This document shows positions 25,363-33,667 of a stretch of 64,000 nt of DNA, in pieces. A model generated the notes under the pieces. That model was given only the letters and a program-made list of their open reading frames with translations, ran no database searches and was not told the DNA's origin. A program made the translations under genes and the position numbers. The stretch covers positions 62,001 to 126,000 of the forward strand of contig MLAV02000003.1 in NCBI GenBank assembly GCA_001870995.2. The letters are read 5' to 3'. The number at the start of each line of letters is the position of its first letter. The first letter of the stretch is position 1. Origin of the DNA: Chitinophaga sp. CB10. GTDB lineage: Bacteria > Bacteroidota > Bacteroidia > Chitinophagales > Chitinophagaceae.

Positions 25363-26256
25363 ATGTTCGATTTCAGACTCAAAGTTTTTCATACCGTAGC
25401 GAAGCGCCTCAGTTTTACCAAGGCTGCCGAAGAGTTGTACATCTCCCAGCCGGCAGTGACCAAGCATATCCACGAACTGGAACAACAGCTCGGTATGGCG
25501 GTATTTGAGCGCATCGGCAACAAGATCAAGCTGACCCGCGCCGGGCAGCTGGTCATGCATCATACGGAAATTATTTTCGCGGATTACCGCAACCTGGAAT
25601 ACGACATCAATCAGCTCAAACATACGCAGGGCGGTATGCTGCCGATCGGCGCCAGCAGCACGATTGCGCAGTACCTCATCCCGCCGCTGATGGCTAAATT
25701 CAACCAGCGCTACCCGGACGTTAAGACTTCGCTGACCAGCGGCAACACCGAGCAGATAGAGCAGGCGTTGTTCGAAAAAAGCATACAGCTGGGGATTATA
25801 GAAGGAAGTTCCAAGAACCCGCAGTTAAAATATGTGGAGTTTGCAAAGGACGAGATTGTACTCGTGGGCAATTCCAGGCATGCGTACGGCAACGGCGAGC
25901 CATTGACGCCGGCGGAATTAAAAACCATTCCCCTGCTGATGCGCGAACATGGCTCCGGCACGCTGGAAGTGCTGACGGAAGAGCTCAAGCGCCTGAAGCT
26001 GAAAATTACTGATCTCAATATTGCCATGTACATGGGCAATACGGAGAGCATCAAATCCTACCTTTATCATGCGCCATGCGCGGCGTTCCTTTCCCTGCAG
26101 GCAGTACAGCGGGAGCTGGAAGCGGGAGAGTTTATGGTGTTGCCCATCCGGAATTTCAAGCTGGTGCGCAAGCTGCATTTCACTTATTTACAGGGGCAGC
26201 AGGACAAGCTGGCCCAGTTGTTTATCCGTTTCACCCGTCAGAACATTTCCGAATAG
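25363..26256 (+). CDS. LysR-family transcriptional regulator
   Basis: A 297-residue DNA-binding regulator. The N-terminal winged helix contains LSFTKAAEELYISQPAVTKHIHELE (the recognition helix is in SQPAVTKHI), followed by the linker helix and a two-lobed substrate-binding domain starting at GGMLPIGASSTIAQYLIPPL. That region resembles the CysL/YeiE-type group, which responds to small anions or metabolites. LysR regulators often control a divergent neighbour, but the upstream gene here is co-directional, so the target is not evident. Its stop codon directly abuts the stop of the convergent GNAT gene. Confidence 0.93.
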   Translation: MFDFRLKVFHTVAKRLSFTKAAEELYISQPAVTKHIHELEQQLGMAVFERIGNKIKLTRAGQLVMHHTEIIFADYRNLEYDINQLKHTQGGMLPIGASSTIAQYLIPPLMAKFNQRYPDVKTSLTSGNTEQIEQALFEKSIQLGIIEGSSKNPQLKYVEFAKDEIVLVGNSRHAYGNGEPLTPAELKTIPLLMREHGSGTLEVLTEELKRLKLKITDLNIAMYMGNTESIKSYLYHAPCAAFLSLQAVQRELEAGEFMVLPIRNFKLVRKLHFTYLQGQQDKLAQLFIRFTRQNISE

Positions 26257-26763
26257 TTATTTTTTAGGGAGATGCCAATAGAGCATATCGCCGGACTTGT
26301 AGCCCAGGCGCATGCCCAGCTTCTGCAATACGCGCAGGGAGCTGATGTTGGCCGCATCGCATTCAGCGACGATGCGTCGTACAGGCGTTGCCGTGAAAGC
26401 CCAGCTGATGAGCGCGGCGGCGGCTTCCTGCATATAGCCCTTGCCGCGGTAGGCGGGTAAAAGGTAATAACTGATTTCGGCCTGCCCGTTTTTATCCGGG
26501 CGGCCTTTGAAGCCCACGTTGCCGATCACCGTTCTTTCCGCCCGGGTAACGATGATCCAGACCAGCCATGGGAAGGCTTTGGGATCGTGTTGCAGGGATT
26601 CGATAAAATACGGTATCATTTCTTTCAGGTCTTCCGACGGCCATTCCGCCGGGATGTAGGCGTCCAGTTCTGTAGCGGCATGGTCATTCCCCAGGTATAT
26701 ATGTGTCAGTAAAGGTAACCGGCACGGATATACCATTAGCCTGTTCGTTGTCAGGGGTAACAT
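26257..26763 (-). CDS. GNAT-family N-acetyltransferase (RimJ/RimL-like)
   Basis: A 168-residue acetyltransferase with the RimJ/RimL-like pattern. The N-terminal strand LTTNRLMVYPCRLPL is followed by VIGNVGFKGRPDKNGQAEISYYL, the acetyl-CoA pyrophosphate loop YRGKGYMQEAAAALISWAF (Q/RxxGxG/A type), and the final NISSLRVLQKLGM segment. It probably acetylates an amino group on a protein N-terminus, small molecule or antibiotic-like compound; the sequence does not say which. The following UPF0173 hydrolase gene is 38 bases upstream on the same strand, so the two may be co-transcribed. Confidence 0.88.
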   Translation of the reverse strand: MLPLTTNRLMVYPCRLPLLTHIYLGNDHAATELDAYIPAEWPSEDLKEMIPYFIESLQHDPKAFPWLVWIIVTRAERTVIGNVGFKGRPDKNGQAEISYYLLPAYRGKGYMQEAAAALISWAFTATPVRRIVAECDAANISSLRVLQKLGMRLGYKSGDMLYWHLPKK

Positions 26764-26801
26764 AATAGTTGGTATTATGGATAAAATATTCGGTCAGTTT
26801 A

Positions 26802-27551
26802 TTACCACTGTTTCAGCTTCAGCCCGGCGGTGTCCAGCTCTTCGCCGGCTTTCAGGACGTGTATTTCCAGGTGGGAAAGGTCCTGCGTCAATTCTTTTAA
26901 TCGTTCAGGCGTGCCTGTTAGCGCCGGGTAGGTCCCGTAGTGACAGGGGATGACGTGGTGTACTTTCAGCAGCCTGGTGGCGAAGGCGGCTTCCAGCGGC
27001 CCCATGGTAAAGCGGTCCCCTATTGGCAGGATGGCGATGTCCGGTTCATAGATTTCTCCGATCAGGCCCATATCGCCGAAGACGGAGGTATCGCCGGAGT
27101 AGTAAACGGACACGTCGTCGCTCAGCCAGATGATGAAGCCGTTGGTAGCGTGGAGGTAGCCGTATTTGCCATCGGGCTGGGTGATGGATGCCTGGTGAAA
27201 GGCGTTGGTCATGGTGACCCTGCAATCCATCAGGGATACGGTGCCGCCGAAATTCATGGGTTCAAAGGCATGGGCGGGCACGCTGTTGTTGGTCAGGTAG
27301 GCCCTTACGCCCGGGCTGGCGATCACTTTAGGGGAGTTATTGCGGATGAAGTCAATAATCTTTTTGTCCAGGTGATCATCGTGGCCATGCGTCAGCAGTA
27401 TCAGGTCCACCTGCGGTGGAATGGTAGTGCCGGCGGGGAGAAAAGGATTGTCTGTGTACCATGGGTCTATCAGAATGACTCTTCCTTCCGGGGTAGTTAT
27501 CTGAAAACTAGCATGGGCAAGGAACTTGATTTTGGTGTGCTGCGCGCTCAT
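26802..27551 (-). CDS. UPF0173-type metal-dependent hydrolase
   Basis: A 249-residue cytosolic protein of the metallo-beta-lactamase fold, UPF0173/YtkL-like subgroup. Visible motifs are FLAHASFQI, the metal-binding LTHGHDDHLD, YYSGDTSVFGDM and IPCHYGTYPAL, covering the usual histidine and aspartate ligands. Members hydrolyse phosphoester-like or unknown substrates; the physiological role is unknown. No signal peptide. It lies between the GNAT gene and the terminator of the lipoprotein gene, so its promoter should be in 27552-27600. Confidence 0.9.
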   Translation of the reverse strand: MSAQHTKIKFLAHASFQITTPEGRVILIDPWYTDNPFLPAGTTIPPQVDLILLTHGHDDHLDKKIIDFIRNNSPKVIASPGVRAYLTNNSVPAHAFEPMNFGGTVSLMDCRVTMTNAFHQASITQPDGKYGYLHATNGFIIWLSDDVSVYYSGDTSVFGDMGLIGEIYEPDIAILPIGDRFTMGPLEAAFATRLLKVHHVIPCHYGTYPALTGTPERLKELTQDLSHLEIHVLKAGEELDTAGLKLKQW

Positions 27552-27601
27552 AAAAATTGCCGGTTTTACTGCTTACCGAATATACTATTTCTGGTTCGCA
27601 T

Positions 27602-27636
27602 AAAAAAAGCCGTTCCAGGCGATTTCCGGAACGGCT
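27602..27636 (-). terminator. Terminator of the lipocalin-like gene
   Basis: A perfect 9-bp stem AGCCGTTCC (27608-27616) / GGAACGGCT (27628-27636) is followed on the minus strand by TTTTTTTA. Confidence 0.88.
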
Positions 27637-27659
27637 ATACGAAATTTTATAGTAGCGGA

Positions 27660-28151
27660 TTACTGGCGCTGTAAGGTGTAGATGATCGCGGCGTTGTTGC
27701 CTTCGAAGTTCACATTCGCTCTCCAGGTCATGGTGCTGCCAGCGCCCAGCACGTCTACACGGTAGCCGTCGGTCACGTTTTTAGCTTTTTCGCCGGAGTA
27801 GAGTTTTTTGAACTGGAACTGCATACCGTTAGCGCCTTTGAAGAGGGACCATACGATCTTCTGGGAGGCTGGCGCGCAGTTGTTATCGCTGGCGTTGAGG
27901 GTGTAGGAACCCATGGCAGCGTTATCCGGCAGTACCCACTGGCTTCCGATGAAACATTTAGCTTCTGCCTGATCAAACACGGTTACTTTAGCGTTATCAG
28001 GAATCCCTTCGTACTTAACATCGGTCAGTACCCAGTTGCCTTTAACGGCGGCCTTGTTAATGTCGGTAGTTACGCCTTGTTTTGGAGTGCAAGCAGATCC
28101 GATAATAGCGATCATTGCGAGCAATACAGCAGCAAATGATAAATTTTTCAT
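27660..28151 (-). CDS. Lipocalin-like lipoprotein
   Basis: A 163-residue predicted lipoprotein (lipobox IIGSAC, Cys21). The mature part begins with a GNWVLTDVKYEG strand and continues as a beta-rich domain with two cysteines (AKCFIGSQW and DNNCAPAS), resembling the lipocalin-like domains common in Bacteroidota. It may bind a small hydrophobic ligand at the envelope. It has its own terminator and is not obviously in an operon. Family level only; ligand unknown. Confidence 0.78.
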   Translation of the reverse strand: MKNLSFAAVLLAMIAIIGSACTPKQGVTTDINKAAVKGNWVLTDVKYEGIPDNAKVTVFDQAEAKCFIGSQWVLPDNAAMGSYTLNASDNNCAPASQKIVWSLFKGANGMQFQFKKLYSGEKAKNVTDGYRVDVLGAGSTMTWRANVNFEGNNAAIIYTLQRQ

Positions 28152-28282
28152 GGAAAGTGTATTAGTTTATTTTAAATGCTCTTGTTGATAACAACATACT
28201 GTGTACCAATATGGTTTAACAGGTTGAAATCGCCGGCAATTTCAGCATTTGCAATAAACGTACCAAATGAAATTATAATGTG

Positions 28283-28759
28283 TCAGCGGGCGGCTGGCGG
28301 GGCGGGGTAATTATAGTGGATAATGGCGTCCTGCAGGCGGTTTACCTGTTTGTACAGGTACCAGGTAGAGGCGGCCGGGGCCATGGTGATGACGCACATG
28401 GCGATGAAGGCGCATCTCCACCAGATGCTGACGGTAATTTTCCGTTTCCAGCCGGGATTGAAGGGAATATAGTCGTTGTGACGGGCGTGGTGGTGGTTCG
28501 TATAGTTACCGCCGTTATATGGTTCCTGGTTATACCGCTCGCGGATCTCCTCCATTACCCTGGCTTTGATGGCTGGCGGCGGTTTTACTGCTTCTGCGAA
28601 CACCATGGTTTCCAGGCGCAGCTCTACCGCCTCTGCTTCCATGCGCAGGGCCGGATATATCTCCCGGAGGTATTGCAGCTCGGCTTCCTGCTCCGGAGTA
28701 GCAAGCCCAAGCAGACACCGCTCGATGATACCACTGTCAATATATTCCTTAATATTCAA
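28283..28759 (-). CDS. Second membrane anti-sigma-like protein, TTG start
   Basis: A 158-residue single-pass membrane protein, paralogous to the gene at 28870. Both start with the block IDSGIIERCLLGL / IESGIIESYVLGL, continue with a charged helix (EQEAELQYLREIYPALRMEA), have a transmembrane helix at about residues 112-134 and end with YNYP near the C-terminus. The cytoplasmic part is probably a sigma-binding domain. No in-frame ATG occurs before residue 40, inside the conserved part, so TTG at 28759 is the likely start. It follows its paralogue by 110 bases, a spacer containing the dyad ACTAATA/TATTAGT, so it may have separate control. Confidence 0.72.
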   Translation of the reverse strand: MNIKEYIDSGIIERCLLGLATPEQEAELQYLREIYPALRMEAEAVELRLETMVFAEAVKPPPAIKARVMEEIRERYNQEPYNGGNYTNHHHARHNDYIPFNPGWKRKITVSIWWRCAFIAMCVITMAPAASTWYLYKQVNRLQDAIIHYNYPAPPAAR

Positions 28760-28786
28760 GATTAATAATATAAGTGTGTCAAGCTA

Positions 28787-28804
28787 ACTAATAAATATAT
28801 TAGT
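28787..28804. promoter_or_regulatory. Dyad between the two anti-sigma genes
   Basis: ACTAATA (28787-28793) and TATTAGT (28798-28804) form a perfect 7-bp inverted repeat around AATA, 28 bases upstream of the TTG start of the second anti-sigma-like gene. It is very AT-rich, so it could also be chance. Confidence 0.3.
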
Positions 28805-28869
28805 AATAATACTTACGTCTTTGAATGGTAACCGGATTCTCAATTTGAAAATATTTTTTTCAATTAACC

Positions 28870-29355
28870 CTATACCTGGGAAACGGTAATGGAGGAAGGA
28901 TAATTGTACAGACTTGATTTTTTCTGCTCTTCTTTTACCTGGGCGTACTTCAGGAAATAGAAAATGGCAAAAAATAATAGGATTTTAGCCAGTAAAACCA
29001 GGAAAATGAAGAACAACCGCCAATTTTTGTGTACCATTATCTGGTCCCCGTCTTTGGGCTGGATGTTGATAAAGGTATAGTTGGGGGGAGGATCGGCTGA
29101 GGCTCCGCCACCGAAGCCGGCGCCGGCGTCTTCCCAACGAAAGCTTTGCATAACGCGGTCCTTTACCTCTGCGGGAGGCAGCACGGCTTCGTCGAAGGCG
29201 GCTCTCTCTATCCTGCGCTCTACGATCTCGATCTCTGTTTCGAGTTCAGGATAAAGTTTTCTCATCAGCTGAAACTCTTCCGCTTCAGCTTCCGATACGA
29301 GTCCTAAGACATAGGATTCAATAATCCCGCTTTCTATGTAAAACTTTAGTTCCAA
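28870..29355 (-). CDS. Membrane anti-sigma factor overlapping its sigma gene, TTG start
   Basis: A 161-residue protein. The N-terminal cytoplasmic domain has the IESGIIESYVLGL motif and a long acidic helix (SEAEAEEFQLMRKLYPELE). A Gly/Ala/Pro linker precedes a transmembrane helix at about 112-136, and the tail ends SSLYNYPSSITVSQV. The reading frame overlaps the end of the sigma gene by 10 bases and its only suitable start is TTG at 29355, so translation is probably coupled to the sigma gene. The role as anti-sigma factor is inferred from context, topology and the paralogue; no zinc motif is seen. Confidence 0.8.
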   Translation of the reverse strand: MELKFYIESGIIESYVLGLVSEAEAEEFQLMRKLYPELETEIEIVERRIERAAFDEAVLPPAEVKDRVMQSFRWEDAGAGFGGGASADPPPNYTFINIQPKDGDQIMVHKNWRLFFIFLVLLAKILLFFAIFYFLKYAQVKEEQKKSSLYNYPSSITVSQV

Positions 29356-29858
29356 CTGTCTGACAAGAATTTTCTGAAAGCCTTCATGGCAGCTTCCAGG
29401 ATTTCATTTACCTGCCCTTCTGATATTGCCATCATACGGGCTATCGTTGTTGTTGATAATCCTCTGAAATAACACAACCGGAATACCTGTTGCTCTGCGG
29501 TGGGTAATCTTACATAAAACCGCTGTAACACCCCTTCTTCGTTCCTGATCAATTCGGTACCGATCAGGGAGCCTTCCGGGACAGCTTCCTTAATGGCCAT
29601 TTCCCGTGTTTTTCGTAACAGCCAGGCAAATAGCGTTTTGTAGCCGGAGGTCTGGTAGCTGTTGATATTCCGATATACCCAGGTAAACACCCGGACCATC
29701 ACATCGTTGGCTTTATCCTTCACGGGAACCAATTGTAGCACCAAGCCGTACAAAGCTGCAGCATACCGGTCATAAAGATATTCCCTTGCTGCAGGGTCCC
29801 CCATAGTAAGCCTATCTATCAGCGCTTGCTCACTTATATGTGCCAGATCTCTCCGCAA
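29346..29858 (-). CDS. ECF-type sigma factor, TTG start
   Basis: A 170-residue sigma-70 family protein, more divergent than the one at 17692. Region 2 is GDPAAREYLYDRYAAALYGL to NDVMVRVFTWVYRNI. Region 4 is LPTAEQQVFRLCYFRGLST with the HTH TTIARMMAISEGQVNEIL. A stop codon sits immediately before the TTG at 29858, and the next in-frame ATG (residue 19) would cut into region 2, so TTG is the best start; a CTG at codon 5 is a weaker option. Two anti-sigma-like genes follow, the first overlapping it by 10 bases. Confidence 0.88.
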   Translation of the reverse strand: MRRDLAHISEQALIDRLTMGDPAAREYLYDRYAAALYGLVLQLVPVKDKANDVMVRVFTWVYRNINSYQTSGYKTLFAWLLRKTREMAIKEAVPEGSLIGTELIRNEEGVLQRFYVRLPTAEQQVFRLCYFRGLSTTTIARMMAISEGQVNEILEAAMKAFRKFLSDSWN

Positions 29859-30190
29859 TTAGTAGTAGTACCGGTTTAGATTGCTAAAATATAACATTTG
29901 AGAGGTATTTAAATCAGCCTAAACGGCAAAACTTATACACACTTTCAGCTAGAATGGACAACTCCGATTACGGAATAGGCCATAGCAGGCAGTTTGGCTA
30001 CATGTGCATTTTTTAGCATGTATGTGTCCCATCTCCCCTGACAAAAAAAACACCACTAACCCACTGCCAACAATTGGCGGTTCCTGCTTGTTCATTTTCC
30101 CGGAAAAGCCTGCCCGCTGCGGGAACATGATATCGCTCATTTTTCAGCAGCTGCCGGCAGGTTACTTTAGCATGGTAAAAACCCGCAAAT
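29859..30190. other. Divergent intergenic region
   Basis: About 330 bases between the second ECF operon and the CoA-transferase gene. I see no full TAnnTTTG promoter in either direction and no convincing gene. A possible hairpin CCTGCCCGCTGCGGG lies near 30108-30122. The absence of a housekeeping promoter before the sigma gene would fit expression from its own sigma factor, but that is speculation. Confidence 0.4.
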
Positions 30191-31462
30191 ATGCCCTACA
30201 CATCCGCCGCAGCAGCCGTAAAGCTTATCCAGTCCGACAATACCGTTTTCATTCATACCGCCGCCGCCACGCCCAAACTGCTCGTCAGGGAAATGGCGCA
30301 CCGTAGCCACGAACTCCGGAACGTACGGCTGGTGAGCATTCACACGGAATGGGAGGCGCCCTATGCCGATGCGGAACACGTGAACTCCTTCCAGGTAGAT
30401 ACCTTCTTCGTGGGCAAAAACATCCGCAAGGCCGTCAACGAAGGCCGCGCGAATTACGTGCCCATGTTCCTCAGCGAAATCCCCAAGTACTTCCGCTCCA
30501 TGGACCACCCGATAGACGTAGCGCTGATCACCGTTTCCCCGCCGGATAAAAACGGGTACTGTACCCTCGGGGTCTCCTGCGACGTGAGCCGGTCAGCGAT
30601 TGAACTGGCTCCTGTGATTATCGCGGAGATCAACCCTTCCATGCCCCGGGTATTGGGCGACGGGGTTATTCACATCTCCCGCATCACCGCCGCTGTGGAA
30701 GCGGATTACCCGATATACGAACAACAGGTGAATGCGCCCAGCGATATTGAAATATCCATCGGCAAACACGTGGCCTCCCTGATTGAAGACGGCGCGACCC
30801 TGCAAATGGGCATTGGCGGCATCCCCAACGCGGTGCTGCAGTGCCTGGATACGCATAAGGACCTCGGTATTCATACGGAAATGTTTTCCGACGGGATCAT
30901 CGACCTCGTGGAAAAAGGCGTGATCACCGGCCGCAAAAAGGCCATACAGCCGGGTTTGCTCATTTCCAGCTTCGCCATCGGCTCCCGGCGTTTGTACGAT
31001 TTTATGGATAATAATCTCATCGTGCGGCTGCTGGATGTTGAGTATGTCAACAACCCCACCAATATCCGCAAGAATCCGAAGGTAACGGCCATCAACAGCG
31101 CGATTGAGATTGATATTTTCGGGCAGGTTTGCGCAGACTCCATTGGTATCCGGCAGTACAGCGGCGTAGGCGGACAAATGGATTTTATGCGGGGCGCCGC
31201 ACTCTCGCAAGGCGGCAAACCGATCATCGCCATCCCGGCGGCTACCTCCAAAGGCATTTCCCGCATTGTATCCCGGCTGCAACCCGGCGCCAGCGTTGTA
31301 ACCACGCGGGCGCATGTCCACTACGTGGTAACGGAATATGGCATCGCTTACCTGCAGGGAAAAAACCTGAAACAAAGAGCCCAGGAGCTGATCAACATCG
31401 CTCACCCGGACCACCGGGAACAGCTCTCCCGCGACGCTTTTGAGATCTTCAAGATCTTCTGA
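30191..31462 (+). CDS. Acetyl-CoA hydrolase / CoA-transferase family protein
   Basis: A 423-residue member of the family I CoA-transferases that includes acetyl-CoA hydrolase, 4-hydroxybutyrate CoA-transferase and succinyl-CoA:acetate CoA-transferase. The glycine-rich motif LQMGIGGIPNAVL (about 204-216) and the catalytic glutamate Glu230 in GIHTEMFSDG are intact, followed by SGVGGQMDFMRGA near the C-terminal half. It probably moves CoA between acetate and another short acid. 4-Hydroxybutyrate transferase is the closest look-alike by eye, but the acid partner cannot be read from sequence. Not clustered with other fermentation genes. Confidence 0.88.
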   Translation: MPYTSAAAAVKLIQSDNTVFIHTAAATPKLLVREMAHRSHELRNVRLVSIHTEWEAPYADAEHVNSFQVDTFFVGKNIRKAVNEGRANYVPMFLSEIPKYFRSMDHPIDVALITVSPPDKNGYCTLGVSCDVSRSAIELAPVIIAEINPSMPRVLGDGVIHISRITAAVEADYPIYEQQVNAPSDIEISIGKHVASLIEDGATLQMGIGGIPNAVLQCLDTHKDLGIHTEMFSDGIIDLVEKGVITGRKKAIQPGLLISSFAIGSRRLYDFMDNNLIVRLLDVEYVNNPTNIRKNPKVTAINSAIEIDIFGQVCADSIGIRQYSGVGGQMDFMRGAALSQGGKPIIAIPAATSKGISRIVSRLQPGASVVTTRAHVHYVVTEYGIAYLQGKNLKQRAQELINIAHPDHREQLSRDAFEIFKIF

Positions 31463-31542
31463 CGCCTCATTTAACGCCGGCAGGTACAACAATGCGCTGC
31501 GATCGATGGTTATTTATTCCGACAGGCAATAATTTCCGTAGC

Positions 31543-32550
31543 ATGAAGATAGCTTTACTATGTATCGTACTGATGGGGATGCCGGCTGTGGCACTGGCCC
31601 AGCTCACCCAAAATGCTACCCGGCTCCTGCGGATATACGAAGATGACGACTTCTTCAACATCTGGGGCCGGGGCACCGATAAGGCTTACAGCAATGGCAC
31701 CCTTATCGGGTACCGCTATATGAAATTCAAACAAAGCCGGTTTGTGGACAACTGGCTGATGCCCAAAGCCGGCAAACAGGCCATCAACGTTTGGGAGTGG
31801 AACCTCATGCAGATTATGATCACGCCGAACAATATCAGTGATACGGCTTTTAACCCGGATGATTACTATTATGCCGGCGCCCTGTTTGCCCGCCATGAGC
31901 TTACTTCCTACAATCCGCTCAAACAATACAGTCTGCACTCGGAGATACTCTTTGGCGTAATGGGGCCGCTGGCGTTTGCGGAAGAAACCCAGACGTTTTT
32001 CCACAACCTCATACACTACCAGAAGCCTAAAGGCTGGCAACACCAGGTGCCAAATGCGCCGCTGCTGAACTATAACTTCACTTACGAGCGCATGCTCTAT
32101 ACGCCCAGGCCTTTCCTGGAAGTGGTGGGCAGCGCCAACGCCCAGGCGGGTACCATGGTGGCCGCCCTGCAGGCGAAAACGGTGATCAGGGTGGGAAAAT
32201 TGAATCCCTACTTCGGGAATACCGACCTGAAAACCGCTACCAGGAACAAGTTCCAGGTGTATGCCTTCGGCAACCCCATGTTCAACGTCGTTTTTTACAA
32301 TGCGCTGTTGCAGGGAGGCATTTTTAAATGGCGGAGCGGCGATTTTATGGACCTGTCGGCCCAGCAGGAAACGAGGATGAAACATTTCACGGTGGGCATT
32401 GATTACGGTGTGGGCCTGGGCTTCAACAGATGCTCCGTCATCTATACCCAACAAACCAGATCCGCATGGATGCGCGGTACGGGCAAGCACAGCGTGGGCA
32501 ACATTTCCCTGCTGATCTCATTATCCAAGGCCCCGCCGCCGGCTCAATAA
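31543..32550 (+). CDS. LpxR-like lipid A deacylase family protein (DUF2219)
   Basis: A 335-residue outer-membrane protein. A signal peptide (MKIALLCIVLMGMPAVALAQ) precedes a beta-barrel with the family signature YEDDDFFNIWGRGTDKAYSNG, a later LHSEILFGVMGP segment and TQTFFHNLIHY. In Salmonella LpxR these regions carry the calcium site and catalytic histidine used to remove the 3'-acyloxyacyl group from lipid A. The first signature residues here are EDDD rather than the usual END, so activity is not certain. The frame is open to 31492, but the ATG at 31543 gives a proper signal peptide. The next lipoprotein gene follows after 11 bases. Confidence 0.8.
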   Translation: MKIALLCIVLMGMPAVALAQLTQNATRLLRIYEDDDFFNIWGRGTDKAYSNGTLIGYRYMKFKQSRFVDNWLMPKAGKQAINVWEWNLMQIMITPNNISDTAFNPDDYYYAGALFARHELTSYNPLKQYSLHSEILFGVMGPLAFAEETQTFFHNLIHYQKPKGWQHQVPNAPLLNYNFTYERMLYTPRPFLEVVGSANAQAGTMVAALQAKTVIRVGKLNPYFGNTDLKTATRNKFQVYAFGNPMFNVVFYNALLQGGIFKWRSGDFMDLSAQQETRMKHFTVGIDYGVGLGFNRCSVIYTQQTRSAWMRGTGKHSVGNISLLISLSKAPPPAQ

Positions 32551-32561
32551 CCTTAAAACGA

Positions 32562-33092
32562 ATGAATATGCGCAGATTTTTTATGCCTGTAGCAATGCTG
32601 ATACTGGCTGCAGCCTGCCAGAACAACCCTCAGCAACACACGGAGGATATGGACAGCACAGTGGCCACCACGCCTGATCCTGTTACGCAGCTGGATGTAA
32701 CGCCGCTCTCCGGTTTTTTTGTGAAGAATACGGTAAAGGTTAGCGACAGTCTTACCTTTTGGGTGATCGACAACCAGCAGAGTTTTGACAGCCTGTTTGG
32801 CGTTGCCAAAACGATGAATAACAAGATTGTTGCGCCGGACTTCGGGACCAGCATTGTAGTGGCGGCTACCATGCCGGCAACGTATTACGGCACGCAGCTT
32901 TCGCTGGACTCGGCCACGCTTAATACGAATACGAATAATGCGGCGCTGCATTTTTCTGCGGCGGCCAGTGCGGAGAAGAGCAGCTATGCTGTTGTGCCGC
33001 TCTGGCTGGGGGCTATTCCGAAGACAGGGAAAACGGCTATTCAGCTGTATAACGGGGACCAGTTGGCGACCACGGTGAATGAGCAGGAATAG
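32562..33092 (+). CDS. Lipoprotein with PrcB-like domain
   Basis: A 176-residue lipoprotein (lipobox LAAAC, about Cys19). The mature part has a short Thr/Asp-rich linker followed by a beta-rich domain. The pattern VIDNQQSFDSLFG ... NKIVAPDFGTSIVVAATMP resembles the PrcB_C domain (a protease-complex subunit fold), but the similarity is weak by eye. It follows the LpxR-like gene by 11 bases, so the two are probably co-transcribed and both act in the envelope. The frame extends upstream to 32430 inside the previous gene, but the ATG at 32562 or 32568 gives the signal peptide. Confidence 0.65.
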   Translation: MNMRRFFMPVAMLILAAACQNNPQQHTEDMDSTVATTPDPVTQLDVTPLSGFFVKNTVKVSDSLTFWVIDNQQSFDSLFGVAKTMNNKIVAPDFGTSIVVAATMPATYYGTQLSLDSATLNTNTNNAALHFSAAASAEKSSYAVVPLWLGAIPKTGKTAIQLYNGDQLATTVNEQE

Positions 33093-33115
33093 GGTTTTGA
33101 CAGCTGGTAACCCAC

Positions 33116-33583
33116 TCACATCTTCCCAAATACCTCGGCTATCCTGCCCGTCCTGTAAAGAAACAGCTCTTCCAGTTGTTTCTTTACAAACAGGCCATGG
33201 GCCAGCGTCCCCAATACGCCCAACGGCAATTCGTAATGTACGAGGTCCCGCATGCTCACCCCACCGGGCACTTCCTCGAAATGGTGCTCATGGCGCCACA
33301 TCCGGTAAGGCCCTTTCCGCTGCTCGTCCACAAAAAAACGCCGGGGATGTACATGGGTAATTTCCGTCACCCAGGTCAGCGGAACGCCCAGTACCGGGCT
33401 TACCTTATACGTGATGATCTGCCCCGGGTAAATGCTGCCCTGGTGCGGAGCGGAGGTCACACGGAAACGCATATAGGAAGGGGTAATGGCAGCCAGGTTG
33501 CCGGGAGCTGAAAAGTAGTCCCACACAGCCTCCAGCGGGGCCGGGATAAGTTGTACGCGTGAAAGGGAATAAACTGCACCCAT
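33116..33583 (-). CDS. SRPBCC (START-like) family protein
   Basis: A 155-residue cytosolic protein with the SRPBCC helix-grip pattern: LIPAPLEAVWDYFSAPGNLAAITP at the start, a GSIYPGQIITYKVSP strand and a C-terminal helix (LFVKKQLEELFLYRTGRIAEVF). Members bind hydrophobic ligands or act as cyclases; the function here is unknown. It converges with the lipoprotein gene and is divergent from the helicase gene. No active-site residue can be asserted. Confidence 0.85.
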   Translation of the reverse strand: MGAVYSLSRVQLIPAPLEAVWDYFSAPGNLAAITPSYMRFRVTSAPHQGSIYPGQIITYKVSPVLGVPLTWVTEITHVHPRRFFVDEQRKGPYRMWRHEHHFEEVPGGVSMRDLVHYELPLGVLGTLAHGLFVKKQLEELFLYRTGRIAEVFGKM

Positions 33584-33644
33584 GAGTTATCAACATTAAA
33601 GTAACACTGTAATTTGTAGTACCGCAAGTACGTTTAAGTTAATG

Positions 33645-33652
33645 TATTTTTG
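33645..33652 (+). promoter_or_regulatory. -7 box of the helicase-nuclease gene
   Basis: TATTTTTG at 33645-33652. A TTG lies at 33614-33616, but the spacing (28) is too long. The predicted RNA start near 33659 rules out the upstream TTG codon at 33650 as a start. Confidence 0.45.
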
Positions 33653-33667
33653 TTCATTGGTTGTAAA

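Noticed and set aside
33650..33667. TTG start for the helicase-nuclease gene
   Set aside because: The codon overlaps the -7 box, so it lies upstream of the predicted RNA start; the ATG at 33668 is better.
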